Shown piece by piece: positions 24,525 to 34,600 of a DNA stretch of 64,000 bases. The stretch lies in the NCBI GenBank assembly GCA_016214845.1, contig JACRMS010000036.1, forward strand, positions 1 to 64,000, given 5' to 3'. The position numbers and the translations under genes are program-made. The stretch comes from Nitrospirota bacterium. GTDB lineage: Bacteria > Nitrospirota > Thermodesulfovibrionia > UBA6902. The notes under the pieces were generated by a model that saw nothing but the letters and a program-made list of their open reading frames with translations, ran no database searches and was not told where the DNA came from. Every line of letters starts with the position of its first letter. The stretch's first letter is position 1.

Positions 24525-25964
24525 CTATAAATTCGGTTTCCTCTTATGCCAATCGGTTGACTGCTCATAGGCGTATGAAATCTTCAATATCGTTTCTTCG
24601 TCGAAGTGCTTCCCGATAATCTGCAAACCCACCGGCAGGTTTTGGGAGGTGAAACCGCAGGGGATTGAAATACCCGGGGCTCCCGCAAGGTTTACCGAGA
24701 TGGTGAAGATATCGGCAAGGTACATCTGGAGAGGGTCGTCTGCCTTCTCTCCAACTTTAAATGCGGGGTTTGGGGCTGTCGGCGTTACTATCGCGTCGAC
24801 TTTTTCAAACGCCTTCCCGAAGTCATTCATTATTAATGTCCTGACCTGCTGGGCCTTTTTGTAGTAAGCGTCATAATATCCCGATGATAGGGCATACGTC
24901 CCAAGGATTATCCTCCTCTTCACCTCAGCTCCGAATCCCGCTTCTCTTGTATTCATGTACATGTCGATAAGGTCTTTCCCTTCGACACGCAGACCGTACT
25001 TAACTCCGTCATACCGCGCAAGGTTTGACGAGGCCTCGGAAGTGGCGAGGATGTAATAAGCCGCAACCGCGTATTCAGTATGCGGGAGGGAAATTTCTAC
25101 AGGAATGGCGCCGAGGGATTCGAGTTTCCTGATCGCCTGTTTCACTGATTCTTCAACTTCCTTGTCCATCCCCGCGATGAAATATTCTTTTGGAACACCA
25201 AGCCTCATCCCTTTTATGTCCTGACCGAGGACGGATGTAAAATCAGGCACCGGCAGATCGGCTGATGTTGAATCACAGGCGTCATGTCCGCTGATGACAT
25301 TGAGAAGGATCGCGGAATCCTTCACGGTCTTTGTGATAGGACCTATCTGGTCAAGTGATGATGCAAAGGCGACAAGCCCGTAACGCGAGACACGTCCGTA
25401 CGTCGGTTTTAATCCGACCACACCGCAGAATGAGGCGGGCTGGCGTATCGAGCCTCCGGTATCAGAGCCGAGGGCCGCTAAACACATATCAGCGGCAACC
25501 GCCGCGGCTGAGCCCCCGCTTGAGCCGCCGGGCACGCGTGTAACGTCCCATGGATTTCTTGTTGTTACGAATGCCGAATTCTCTGTTGATGAACCCATAG
25601 CGAATTCATCGAGATTTGTCTTGCCGATCAATATATATCCCTGCTCTTTTAACTTATTTGTGGCTGTGCCTTCATAAGGCGGGACAAAGTTCTCAAGTAT
25701 CTTTGATGAACAGGTGGTCCTTACGCCCTTTGTGCACATATTGTCTTTTATCGCAAGAGGAATCCCAGCGAGCGGACGCTTGTTGTTTCCAGTCGCCTTT
25801 GCCTGAAGCAGCGCATTTTCTTTATTGATAGTGACGAAGGAGTGTATTTTATCTTCAACAGTCTCTATTCTTTTAAATATCGCCTCAGTCAATTCCTCAG
25901 GAGTGATATCGCCTTTGTCGATAGCTGCTTTGGCCTCCTGAATATTCAGGCTGTAAAGTTCCAC
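24525..25964 (-). CDS. gatA: Asp-tRNA(Asn)/Glu-tRNA(Gln) amidotransferase subunit A
   Basis: GatA releases ammonia from glutamine for GatB. The 479-residue amidase-signature protein has the full Ser-cisSer-Lys triad: K73 in [11 protein letters not shown]148 in VPGGSSGGS and S172 in [12 protein letters not shown], with the spacing of known GatA. The [19 protein letters not shown] stretch and the late [10 protein letters not shown] and [11 protein letters not shown] motifs are standard. It is upstream of the vapBC-like pair and gatB on the same strand. The usual small gatC upstream is not found. Confidence 0.96.
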   Translation of the reverse strand: MELYSLNIQEAKAAIDKGDITPEELTEAIFKRIETVEDKIHSFVTINKENALLQAKATGNNKRPLAGIPLAIKDNMCTKGVRTTCSSKILENFVPPYEGTATNKLKEQGYILIGKTNLDEFAMGSSTENSAFVTTRNPWDVTRVPGGSSGGSAAAVAADMCLAALGSDTGGSIRQPASFCGVVGLKPTYGRVSRYGLVAFASSLDQIGPITKTVKDSAILLNVISGHDACDSTSADLPVPDFTSVLGQDIKGMRLGVPKEYFIAGMDKEVEESVKQAIRKLESLGAIPVEISLPHTEYAVAAYYILATSEASSNLARYDGVKYGLRVEGKDLIDMYMNTREAGFGAEVKRRIILGTYALSSGYYDAYYKKAQQVRTLIMNDFGKAFEKVDAIVTPTAPNPAFKVGEKADDPLQMYLADIFTISVNLAGAPGISIPCGFTSQNLPVGLQIIGKHFDEETILKISYAYEQSTDWHKRKPNL

Positions 25965-26119
25965 GCATCCTCCATGATAAATTTCGAGTCTATTCTACAA
26001 TTTTATTATTTCAACTCACAACCTGTTCCCGCAGAAAATCTTTGGCGTGGCAAAAGGACACGATTGGCTTCTAAAGAAAAGTCTTTTTAAGAGGATGGTT
26101 ATAGAGAAAGTGGAAGTGC

Positions 26120-26398
26120 TTATTCTTGCTTGGTCAGCAGAAAGAGAGCAACAGCTATTGCCGTAAGCGAAATTACTTCAGCAATCATTACGGGTGCGTC
26201 AATGCTTACATAATTGACTATTGCGGAACTTCCATACTGCTCTAATCCCAGGAATTGTAAAATTGTTGGCCTCAGATGATGCCCCAAGTATGTTTTAGAG
26301 CAGTTTATTCCATACCTGGAAAGAGGTTCTATTATAAAAGTAACCAGAAAAACACAAAAGACATAGAATATTAAAATAAGCTTTTGACGCTTTCTCAT
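26120..26398 (-). CDS. small membrane protein, unrecognised
   Basis: This 92-residue protein has two predicted membrane helices: residues 6-26 (KLILIFYVFCVFLVTFIIEP) and 68-88 (VMIAEVISLTAIAVALFLL). Both flank a polar loop with YGINCSKTYLGHHLRPTILQ. It begins MRKRQK, consistent with an inside N-terminus. A CTCCT-complement ribosome site precedes the start. No family was recognised. Confidence 0.6.
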   Translation of the reverse strand: MRKRQKLILIFYVFCVFLVTFIIEPLSRYGINCSKTYLGHHLRPTILQFLGLEQYGSSAIVNYVSIDAPVMIAEVISLTAIAVALFLLTKQE

Positions 26399-26650
26399 AC
26401 GCTTTCTCCTCTTAAATAAATTGCTTTTGTCAGGACTAAAACAACATTTTGTCTGAATAGCTGTTCGGACTTCATTTTAAAAACCAAATAACATAATAAG
26501 CTTGTTTTATAATTATAATTCAAACAACAAAAAAAATCTTAATTACCGCTTTGTGTATTTTTTTTGTATAATCGTATGATCCTGCAGGTTTGTCGTAGTG
26601 CATTTTGCTGCAAGCGATAAAATAGACAATTTTTAGCGGAAGGAGAACAG

Positions 26651-28555
26651 ATGGTAAGACACGATGTGAGCCTCTTTACCGATCACGATATTTATCTTTT
26701 CAAAGAGGGAAACCATTTTAAACTTTACGATAAACTCGGCTCCCACCTCATGACCGTCAACGGGCAGGAAGGCACTTATTTCGCGGTGTGGGCGCCCAAT
26801 GCAAAGCAGATCACAGTCATGGGGGACTTCAATGGCTGGAACAAGGAATCTCATCCAATCACGTCGAGGTGGGACGGCTCCGGCATTTGGGAAGGATTTA
26901 TCCCCGGCTTAAAAAAAGGCAATATTTATAAGTATCACATAATATCCAACTACAACGGCTACAGTATTGACAAGGGCGATCCATACGCGCTTTACTGGGA
27001 ACTGCCTTCAAAAACAGCTTCCATAATATGGGACCTGGATTATACATGGAACGATCAGGAATGGATGGGGAACAGAAGTAAAGCAAATGCATTAAGCGCC
27101 CCTTTTGCCATATACGAAGTCCATCTCGGCTCATGGAGACGGGTACCGGAGGAAGGGGACAGATTCCTCAATTACCGTGAGATGGCCCATTATCTCACTG
27201 ACTATGTGAAGCATATGGGATTTACCCACGTTGAGCTGCTGCCGATAATGGAGCATCCGTTCTACGGCTCATGGGGTTATCAGACCCTTGGATATTTCGC
27301 CCCAACAAGCAGGTACGGAACGCCGCAGGATTTTATGTACATGATCGACTACATGCATCAAAACGGCATCGGCGTTATTATTGACTGGGTGCCTTCGCAC
27401 TTTCCCTCTGACGCATACGGGCTCTCATACTTTGACGGCACCTGTCTCTATGAACATCAGGACCCGAAAAAAGGATACCATCCTGAATGGAACAGCTATA
27501 TATTCAACTTCGGCAGGAACGAGGTGAGGAATTTCCTCATCAGCAGCGCCCTTTTCTGGCTTGAAAAATATCACATAGACGGCATCAGGGTCGATGCTGT
27601 GGCGTCAATGCTTTATCTTGACTACGCAAGGAAAGAAGGCGAGTGGATACCGAATATATACGGCGGCAGGGAAGACCTCGATGCCATAAGCTTTTTGAAA
27701 AGGTTCAACGAAGCGGTTTACGGAAACCATCCAGACGTTCAAACATTCGCCGAAGAATCGACCGCATGGCCCATGGTTTCAAGGCCGACGCATGTCGGAG
27801 GATTAGGGTTCGGCATGAAATGGAACATGGGGTGGATGCATGACACCCTGAAATATTTTTCAAAAGACCCGATCTTCAGAAAGTACTATCACGACCAGCT
27901 TACATTCAGCATCTGGTACGCGTTCTCCGAGAACTTCATGCTCCCGCTTTCGCACGACGAGGTAGTCCACGGCAAGGGAGCGCTCATTGGTAAAATGCCC
28001 GGAGACGAATGGCAGCGCTCTGCGAATTTAAGACTTCTGTTCGGGTATATGTACGGGCATCCCGGCAAGAAACTCCTTTTCATGGGAGGAGAGATCAGCC
28101 AATGGAAAGAGTGGTGCCATGATGAGAGCCTTGAATGGCACTCGCTTGACTATTCCTTTCAGCAGGGGGTAAACAAGTGGGTCAGGGACCTTAACCACCT
28201 CTACAGGAATGAACCCGCACTGCATGAACTGGATTTTTCCAATGACGGTTTTGAGTGGATAGACTGCCGCGACTGGGAAGACAGCAGCATAAGTTACATC
28301 AGAAAGGGACAGAACACAGGCGAGGTCATTCTGGTTGTCTGCAACTTCACGCCGGTAGTAAGGGAGAATTACAGAATAGGTGTCCCGCACGGCGGATACT
28401 GGAGAGAGCTTCTAAACAGCGACGCTGAAATATACGGCGGAAGCGGCAAGGGCAACGCAGGCGGCGCTCACGCTGAAACAATACCGGCGCAGGGAAGGGA
28501 ATTTTCGCTCTCACTCAATCTGCCGCCATTAGGGATATTATTTTTTAAAGGTTGA
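26651..28555 (+). CDS. glgB: 1,4-alpha-glucan branching enzyme
   Basis: GlgB makes alpha-1,6 branches in glycogen. The 634-residue protein has a CBM48 beta domain near 25-120 ([23 protein letters not shown]). The GH13 barrel carries the nucleophile Asp near residue 315 ([11 protein letters not shown]), the acid Glu near 367 (FAEESTAW) and the third Asp near 435 ([10 protein letters not shown]). A C-terminal beta sandwich follows. It starts after AAGGAGAACAG. A TATAAT lies at 26567-26572 with a poor -35, so a sigma-70 promoter is possible. No other glycogen gene is adjacent, and a strong terminator follows. Confidence 0.97.
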   Translation: MVRHDVSLFTDHDIYLFKEGNHFKLYDKLGSHLMTVNGQEGTYFAVWAPNAKQITVMGDFNGWNKESHPITSRWDGSGIWEGFIPGLKKGNIYKYHIISNYNGYSIDKGDPYALYWELPSKTASIIWDLDYTWNDQEWMGNRSKANALSAPFAIYEVHLGSWRRVPEEGDRFLNYREMAHYLTDYVKHMGFTHVELLPIMEHPFYGSWGYQTLGYFAPTSRYGTPQDFMYMIDYMHQNGIGVIIDWVPSHFPSDAYGLSYFDGTCLYEHQDPKKGYHPEWNSYIFNFGRNEVRNFLISSALFWLEKYHIDGIRVDAVASMLYLDYARKEGEWIPNIYGGREDLDAISFLKRFNEAVYGNHPDVQTFAEESTAWPMVSRPTHVGGLGFGMKWNMGWMHDTLKYFSKDPIFRKYYHDQLTFSIWYAFSENFMLPLSHDEVVHGKGALIGKMPGDEWQRSANLRLLFGYMYGHPGKKLLFMGGEISQWKEWCHDESLEWHSLDYSFQQGVNKWVRDLNHLYRNEPALHELDFSNDGFEWIDCRDWEDSSISYIRKGQNTGEVILVVCNFTPVVRENYRIGVPHGGYWRELLNSDAEIYGGSGKGNAGGAHAETIPAQGREFSLSLNLPPLGILFFKG

Positions 28556-28575
28556 ACCGGAAAGACATTCCAATA

Positions 28576-28607
28576 AAAAGGGCCTGTTTTATTCCAGGCC
28601 CTTTTCC
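28576..28607. terminator. bidirectional terminator between glgB and the M6 protease gene
   Basis: AAAAGGGCCTG pairs with CAGGCCCTTTT, with T-rich ends on both strands, serving convergent genes. The flanking sequence CATTCCAATAAAAA...TTTTCCGTT is shared with the terminator at 37506-37534. Confidence 0.85.
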
Positions 28608-28657
28608 GTTTACTGTATCTGATCTGTACTGATCATTAATCAAGAAGCATCCGATAA

Positions 28658-31600
28658 TCAGTCTCCGATGCCGGGGCCCGGAGCTTTGCCATAAAATTTG
28701 CGCCAGATGTTGAAGTCCTGTATCCAAACAGTTCCGTTGCCATCCACATCGATATCAGCCGGGGCTCCTTGCGCAACGGTCTTGCCGGCCCACTTGCGCC
28801 ATTCGTTAAAGTCGATGATATTTACAAACCCGCTCTCGTCAAAATCCGGATCGCACAAATTCCCATAATGCTGTATTCCGGCTGCTGCATTATTATCATC
28901 CTCATTTGCATTACTGTCCATCTGATCAGCATTCGCCACCAACCTGCAATTATCACAGGCATCACCAACTCCGTCAGCGTCCGCATCTTCCTGGGCTGGA
29001 TTTGCAATGTAAGGACAATTGTCGGAAGCATCTGGAATTCCATCCACATCTGCATCAATCAAATCCGAGCCGTCGCAGTCTTCGTCAATGCCGTTGTTCG
29101 GTATCTCAACTGCTCCCGGATGAATTGACGCGTTATTGTCATCGCAGTCAAATGCGGTTATTCCATCTACCGTCACGTTCAACAACCCGGCATTGTCCCA
29201 GTAAAATCCGGGCTCGCTCGATGGATAGCCGAATTGCTGGGCATCGGCAAAACCAAGATACAGTCTGGTCGCTCCCGCAGGCACGTGGAAGTTCTGTGTA
29301 ACTCCAGTGCCTGTTCCGGTCAGCCCGTCTCCTATGAAAAAGGTCTGATTCAACTCCGGGAAAATATCAAAGAAGCTGTCGCCCATTCCATCAGGGGCCT
29401 GCGTGAAGTCCAGACGCGAAGGCGCAGGGCCGGCTGGTTCATTGTCATTAAGGAACACACCTGCAAGGAACATCGTCTTGCCCGGCACGTACGGAAGGGT
29501 CTGCGGATCAGTTGTGAGATCGCCGCGCCCGTATACAATCCCCGATATGCCAAGATACGAAAGTATGTCTGTTGTGCCGCTGGCATTATCTCCGCCGTCC
29601 GGGCCGTTAAACGCAGGCGGATAAGTACCGCAGCAGGACACTTTGCCGTTGACATCGCTGAATGTAATCGAAGATGCGCTTCCTCCGGCAAAACTGACAA
29701 CCGGCGGCATGAGTCCGTCAAATGCGGATGCCCTCCCTGCCGCAAAGATATTTGCCCTTCCATCAACAGCCAATGTTACAACTCCTGAATAATACCCGTC
29801 GCCGTCAAGGTCATTATCTTTAGTGGCTGTGTTGCAGTCGTCATCTTTGCCGTTGTACGGTATTTCTGCCGCGCCCGGATTGACCGAAGGGTCATTGTCG
29901 TTGCAATCGGAACCCTCACCGTGGCCGTCAAGGTCCGCATCCACGTCTGATGTGTTGGCGTTGCAGTCATCGTCAATTCCGTTATTAAGTATCTCAGTCG
30001 CTCCCGGATGTACTGCAGGGTCATTGTCATTACAGTCAATGCAACTGGCGTAACCGTCTCCGTCAAGATCATCAAAACCCTCATCAATCTGTCCGTTACA
30101 ATTGTTATCTATGCCGTCGCAGTCTTCCACTGCACCCGGGTTGACATAGTAATTCCAGTCATCACAATCTCCGCCGCAGTCTGTGTAACCGTCACCATCG
30201 TTGTCAACCGCATTCTCATCAATCTGTCCGTCACAGTTGTTGTCTTTGCCGTCACAAATTTCCTGGGCCCATGGATTGACGGTTGGGTCGTTATCATTGC
30301 AGTCGCCTCCGCAGGCTGAGTACCAGCCATCGCCGTCAAGGTCGAACTCTTCGTCTGCTACGCCATTGCAGTTGTTGTCAATGCCGTCACACAACTCCGG
30401 CGCATTCAGGTAAACCGCAGGGTTTGAATCGTCGCAGTCGCCGTCGCAGATCACATCATGGCCGTCACCGTCCACATCATCGCCGCGTACACATGCCGGC
30501 TCAAATTCCACTACATAACCAGGCAATAATTCCTCACCTGTCGCGTCATTCCACTCTTTGCCGGACGAGGTGATAGCGTGAGCAAAGTGGATGCTGTTTT
30601 CATTTCCGAAGTTATTGGGCTCTCCCGCGCCCCAGTTTGTAAAGGAGCTGAAGTTTTCGTTTGTGACCCATTTCCATCCGCCGTCAGGTTCTGTCGAACC
30701 GGCGATCTGATAACTGCCCATCCAGTGGTCATGGAGGAAGTCCTCCCAATTATCACCGTTGCCAAGTTCGGGATGATTTGTGAGGAAAAGGCTTTCTCCA
30801 ACGGATGCTATGGTTACAAGATGCCCCGGCAGTCCCATATATGTCAGGCCTTCAGCGGCGGTCTTTGCATCATTCCAGTTAATACCGGGCACATCGACTC
30901 TTATGTAGTAATGTCCGTTGTCCAGCCACTGTACGGGTTGATCATGGGTGTAAGGATTGCAATCATCGTCTTTGCCGTTAAACAGGATCTCTACAGCGGA
31001 CGGATTTACTGCGCTATCGTTATCGTTACAATCCCCTGTGCAGGCTGTATAACCATCGCCGTCAAAATCTTCGTCAATATTTCCGTCGCAATTGTTATCT
31101 ATACCATCGCAGATTTCCAACGCGCCGGGATGGACGAAAGAATCCCAGTCATCGCAGTCTCCGGCACAGGTAGTGTATCCATCCCCGTCATTGTCAAAAC
31201 CTTCATCAACATTGCCGTCGCAATTGTTATCTTTGCCGTCACATATCTCCCATGCGCCGGGATTGACTGCCGGATCATTATCATCGCAGTCGCCTTGACA
31301 GTTGGTGTAGCGGTCACCATCATTGTCTTTGGCAAGCCCTTCATCAATATCATCGTTACAGTTATTGTCAATGCCGTCACATATCTCTACGACGCCGGGA
31401 TGAATGGCCGGATCATTGTCATTGCAATCGCCTCCACAAATTGTGTCATAACCGTCGCCGTCAAGGTCAGGCCCCGGAATGCAGATAAATGCGCCGCCAG
31501 TTGGATGTGCCAGTCGAACGGGGATCAGGGAACCGATCTTTGCAATAACGTCTACAGACCCGCTTCGTCCTTCATACACCCTGAATTGTCCGAGCTGAGG

Positions 31601-34600
31601 GCTGTTTAGAAAGTAAATGTAATCAGCGTTCTGTTCAGGCGTATTTCCGGTATTCATTGTTACTACGAGCGACATGGTATCGTTCCAGGTTTGAGCGTCC
31701 AGAGCGGCATTCCCAGAACTGGTCTTTACAGAAAAATCAAACCTGCTCTCCGGGATTATGGCTGTCTTGGCGAACCATGTGCCGTTGGTGTAAGTCAATG
31801 TTGCTATCCTGAATTCATCACCTGCGGAAACAGCCTGATTGTTCACAGTCGTTGCCGCAAGCATATTATGTTCGTCATCCATTCCGCTGTTTGGACTGTT
31901 GCTGTTATATCTGTTCCAGAATTCTACACTTGCCCGCTTCGGGTTGCCATTGGATTGAAGGCCGGGGTAAGCGACTGCGTTTGGAATAAAACTGCCGCTT
32001 CCTGTTCCGTAGCCATACATGATGGAAGCACTCGCAGGTAAGATTATCGTGGTAAATGTCTCATCCAGAACACTCGCCCCAAGTTTGAAGTAAGAATCGT
32101 AGTAATCCTTTCCAAGCGGCCCGGAGTAACCCTGAAACTCGAATATCGTCCCGACACTGCCGTTGCAATTAGTGTCTGCTGAGTCGATTATTCCGTCACA
32201 ATCATTATCCAGTCCGTCAAAACATGATGCCTCAGGATTTTCAGCCGGACTGCCGATGGCGCATGTATCAACCTGTACGCCGTTCTGACAGATTATTGCT
32301 CCTGTCGAGGCGCAAACGCCTGTTCCGCAGGTTGTAGGAATCTGCTGAAAGTTAGCGCCGCAGGTCAGGCTGAATATAGCAGTAACTGACTTTGCCGCGT
32401 CCATTGTTACAATACAAGCGCCTGTCCCTGAACATGCTCCGCCCCATCCTGTAAATATGGAGCCGGGAGATGCTGAAGCTGAGAGATCGACAAGTGTATT
32501 GTAATCGTATAACTCTGAACAGTCAGCCCCGCAGTCTATCCCGGCAGGAGTGCTTGTTACCGTGCCGTTTCCTGTGCCTGGCTTGTTTACTATGAGGGCA
32601 TAAGTATTAAGTGTGAAGTCGGCTGTAACCGATTTTGCGTTATCTATCGTTACCTCGCATACTCCTGTGCTGGTGCAGGCCCCTGACCACCCTGTGAATG
32701 TGGAGCCTGTATCAGGAACTGCAGACAGTTCAACATATGTATCATAATCATACGGTTCAGTGCAGTCAGCCCCGCAGTTTATCCCGGCAGGTAAACTTGT
32801 GACAACGCCGCCTCCAGTGCCCGTTTTACTTACCATCAGGTCATAGGTATCCAGTGTGAAGCCGGCAGTAACGAACCTTGCCGCATCCATCGTTACTATG
32901 CAACTGCCAGTCCCTGAACAAGCCCCTGACCACCCTGCAAATGTAGAGCCTGTGTCTGCAACAGCAGAGAGAGTAACTTCGGTATTATAGTTATAAACCT
33001 CTGTGCAGTCATTGCCGCAGTTAATACCGGCAGGAAGGCTTGTTACAGTTCCGGAACCGTTTCCGCTGATGTTTACCGTGAGGGTCAGATCGCGAAGATA
33101 TATCCGAACAGGGACATTGCTTGTACTTGTAGTCCCGTCTCCAAGCAATTGATTTCCCCAGGCCCATAATGTCCCGTCTGACTTAAGGGCTCTGTTGTGC
33201 CAGGTCCCTGCTGACATTGAGACCCAGTTGGTATCAGCCCCTATCTGAAGAGGAGTTGTTGAACAAGGATTACTCCCACAGGTTTGCGGCCCAGTACTAT
33301 TCCCTATTCCAAGCGTGCCGGCTATATTAGTCCCCCATGACCATAATGTCCCGTCTGATTTGAGGGCTATCGTATGATCTAATCCCGCAGAGGCAGAGAC
33401 CCAGTTATCGTCAGTGCCGATCTGAACAGGTGAATATTGATTCGTTGTCGGCCCGTCTCCAAGTTGGCCAGATGAATTAGCCCCCCATGCCCATAATGTC
33501 CCGTCTGATTTAATGGCTATAGTATGAGCCCCACCAGCAGAAACAGAGACCCAGTCAGTATCAGTACCTATCTTACGAGGAGTTGTTGAACAAATAATAC
33601 TCCCACAGAGTTGAGGACCGAAAGCATTCCCGATTCCAAGCTCGCCATTATAGTTTCTTCCCCATGACCATAATGTCCCGTCTGCTTTGAGGGCTATTAT
33701 GTGCCCCGCTCCGGTTGAGGCAGAGACCCAGTCATTGTCAGTTCCTACCTTAAGAGGAATAAAACTATCAGTATTAGATGTCCCGTTTCCAAGCTGGCCA
33801 ACCCTGCCATATCCCCAGACCCATAAGGTCCCGTCTGACTTAATGGCTAAACTGCTATACCCGTCGGCAGAAACAGATAGCCAATTGCCACCTATCTGAA
33901 GAGGAATTACTGAACAAGCATGAGTATTACAGAGTTGCGGACCACCAATAACATTTACTCCAAGCTCGCCGAATTCATTACCTCCCCATGACCATAATGT
34001 CCCGTTTGATTTGAGGGCTATGGTATGAGACCCTCCGGCAGAAATAGAGGCCCAGTTATTGCCAGTCCCTATCTGACCAGGAAATAATTTATTTGTTAAA
34101 GTCCCGTCTCCAAGCTGGCCCCTGTAATTATATCCCCATGACCATAATGTCCCGTCTGTATTTATGGCTTCAGAGTGACCACCTCCATCAGACAAAACTA
34201 TGCAGGGTGAAGTTGAAAGGGTAGCAGTCATATTAGCGCCTGATGCACTTATGCTGGTAATATTCGCACCACAGGAAGATCCATTGTAGAGACTGCTGTT
34301 TGGACTTGAAGCAGAAGTAAACGAGGTTTTAGTTGTTGAGCCGGGATAGGGGTCTCCGTCGTCTCCAAGGTTGCTCTTGGTTTCAAGCTCCCACAGGTCA
34401 TCCGCCTGTACAATCCTGACGCCGTAATGTTTTACAGCGCATGATAACCCGAATGAAGACCCGGATACAGGAAGACACTCCTTATTGTTAACTTTATTCG
34501 CCCCCCTTTCTCTCGCAATTGTAGTGCCGTCAATATGCCAGATAAGAAGTCCTACCCCCGGCAGTCCCGCGTCGAATCCGACCTGTTGCCTGTTTTCCAC

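Noticed and set aside
29780-31480. Regular DNA repeats that might be a CRISPR array
   Set aside because: The period follows the protein repeat (DGDGY..DCDDND..EICDGIDNNCDG), spacing is irregular, copies diverge at third positions and no cas genes are present.
30578-31609. A 343-residue + strand frame rich in Val and Ile
   Set aside because: It lies opposite the Asp-rich repeats of the giant protease. GAT/GAC codons read backwards give Ile/Val, which explains the composition.
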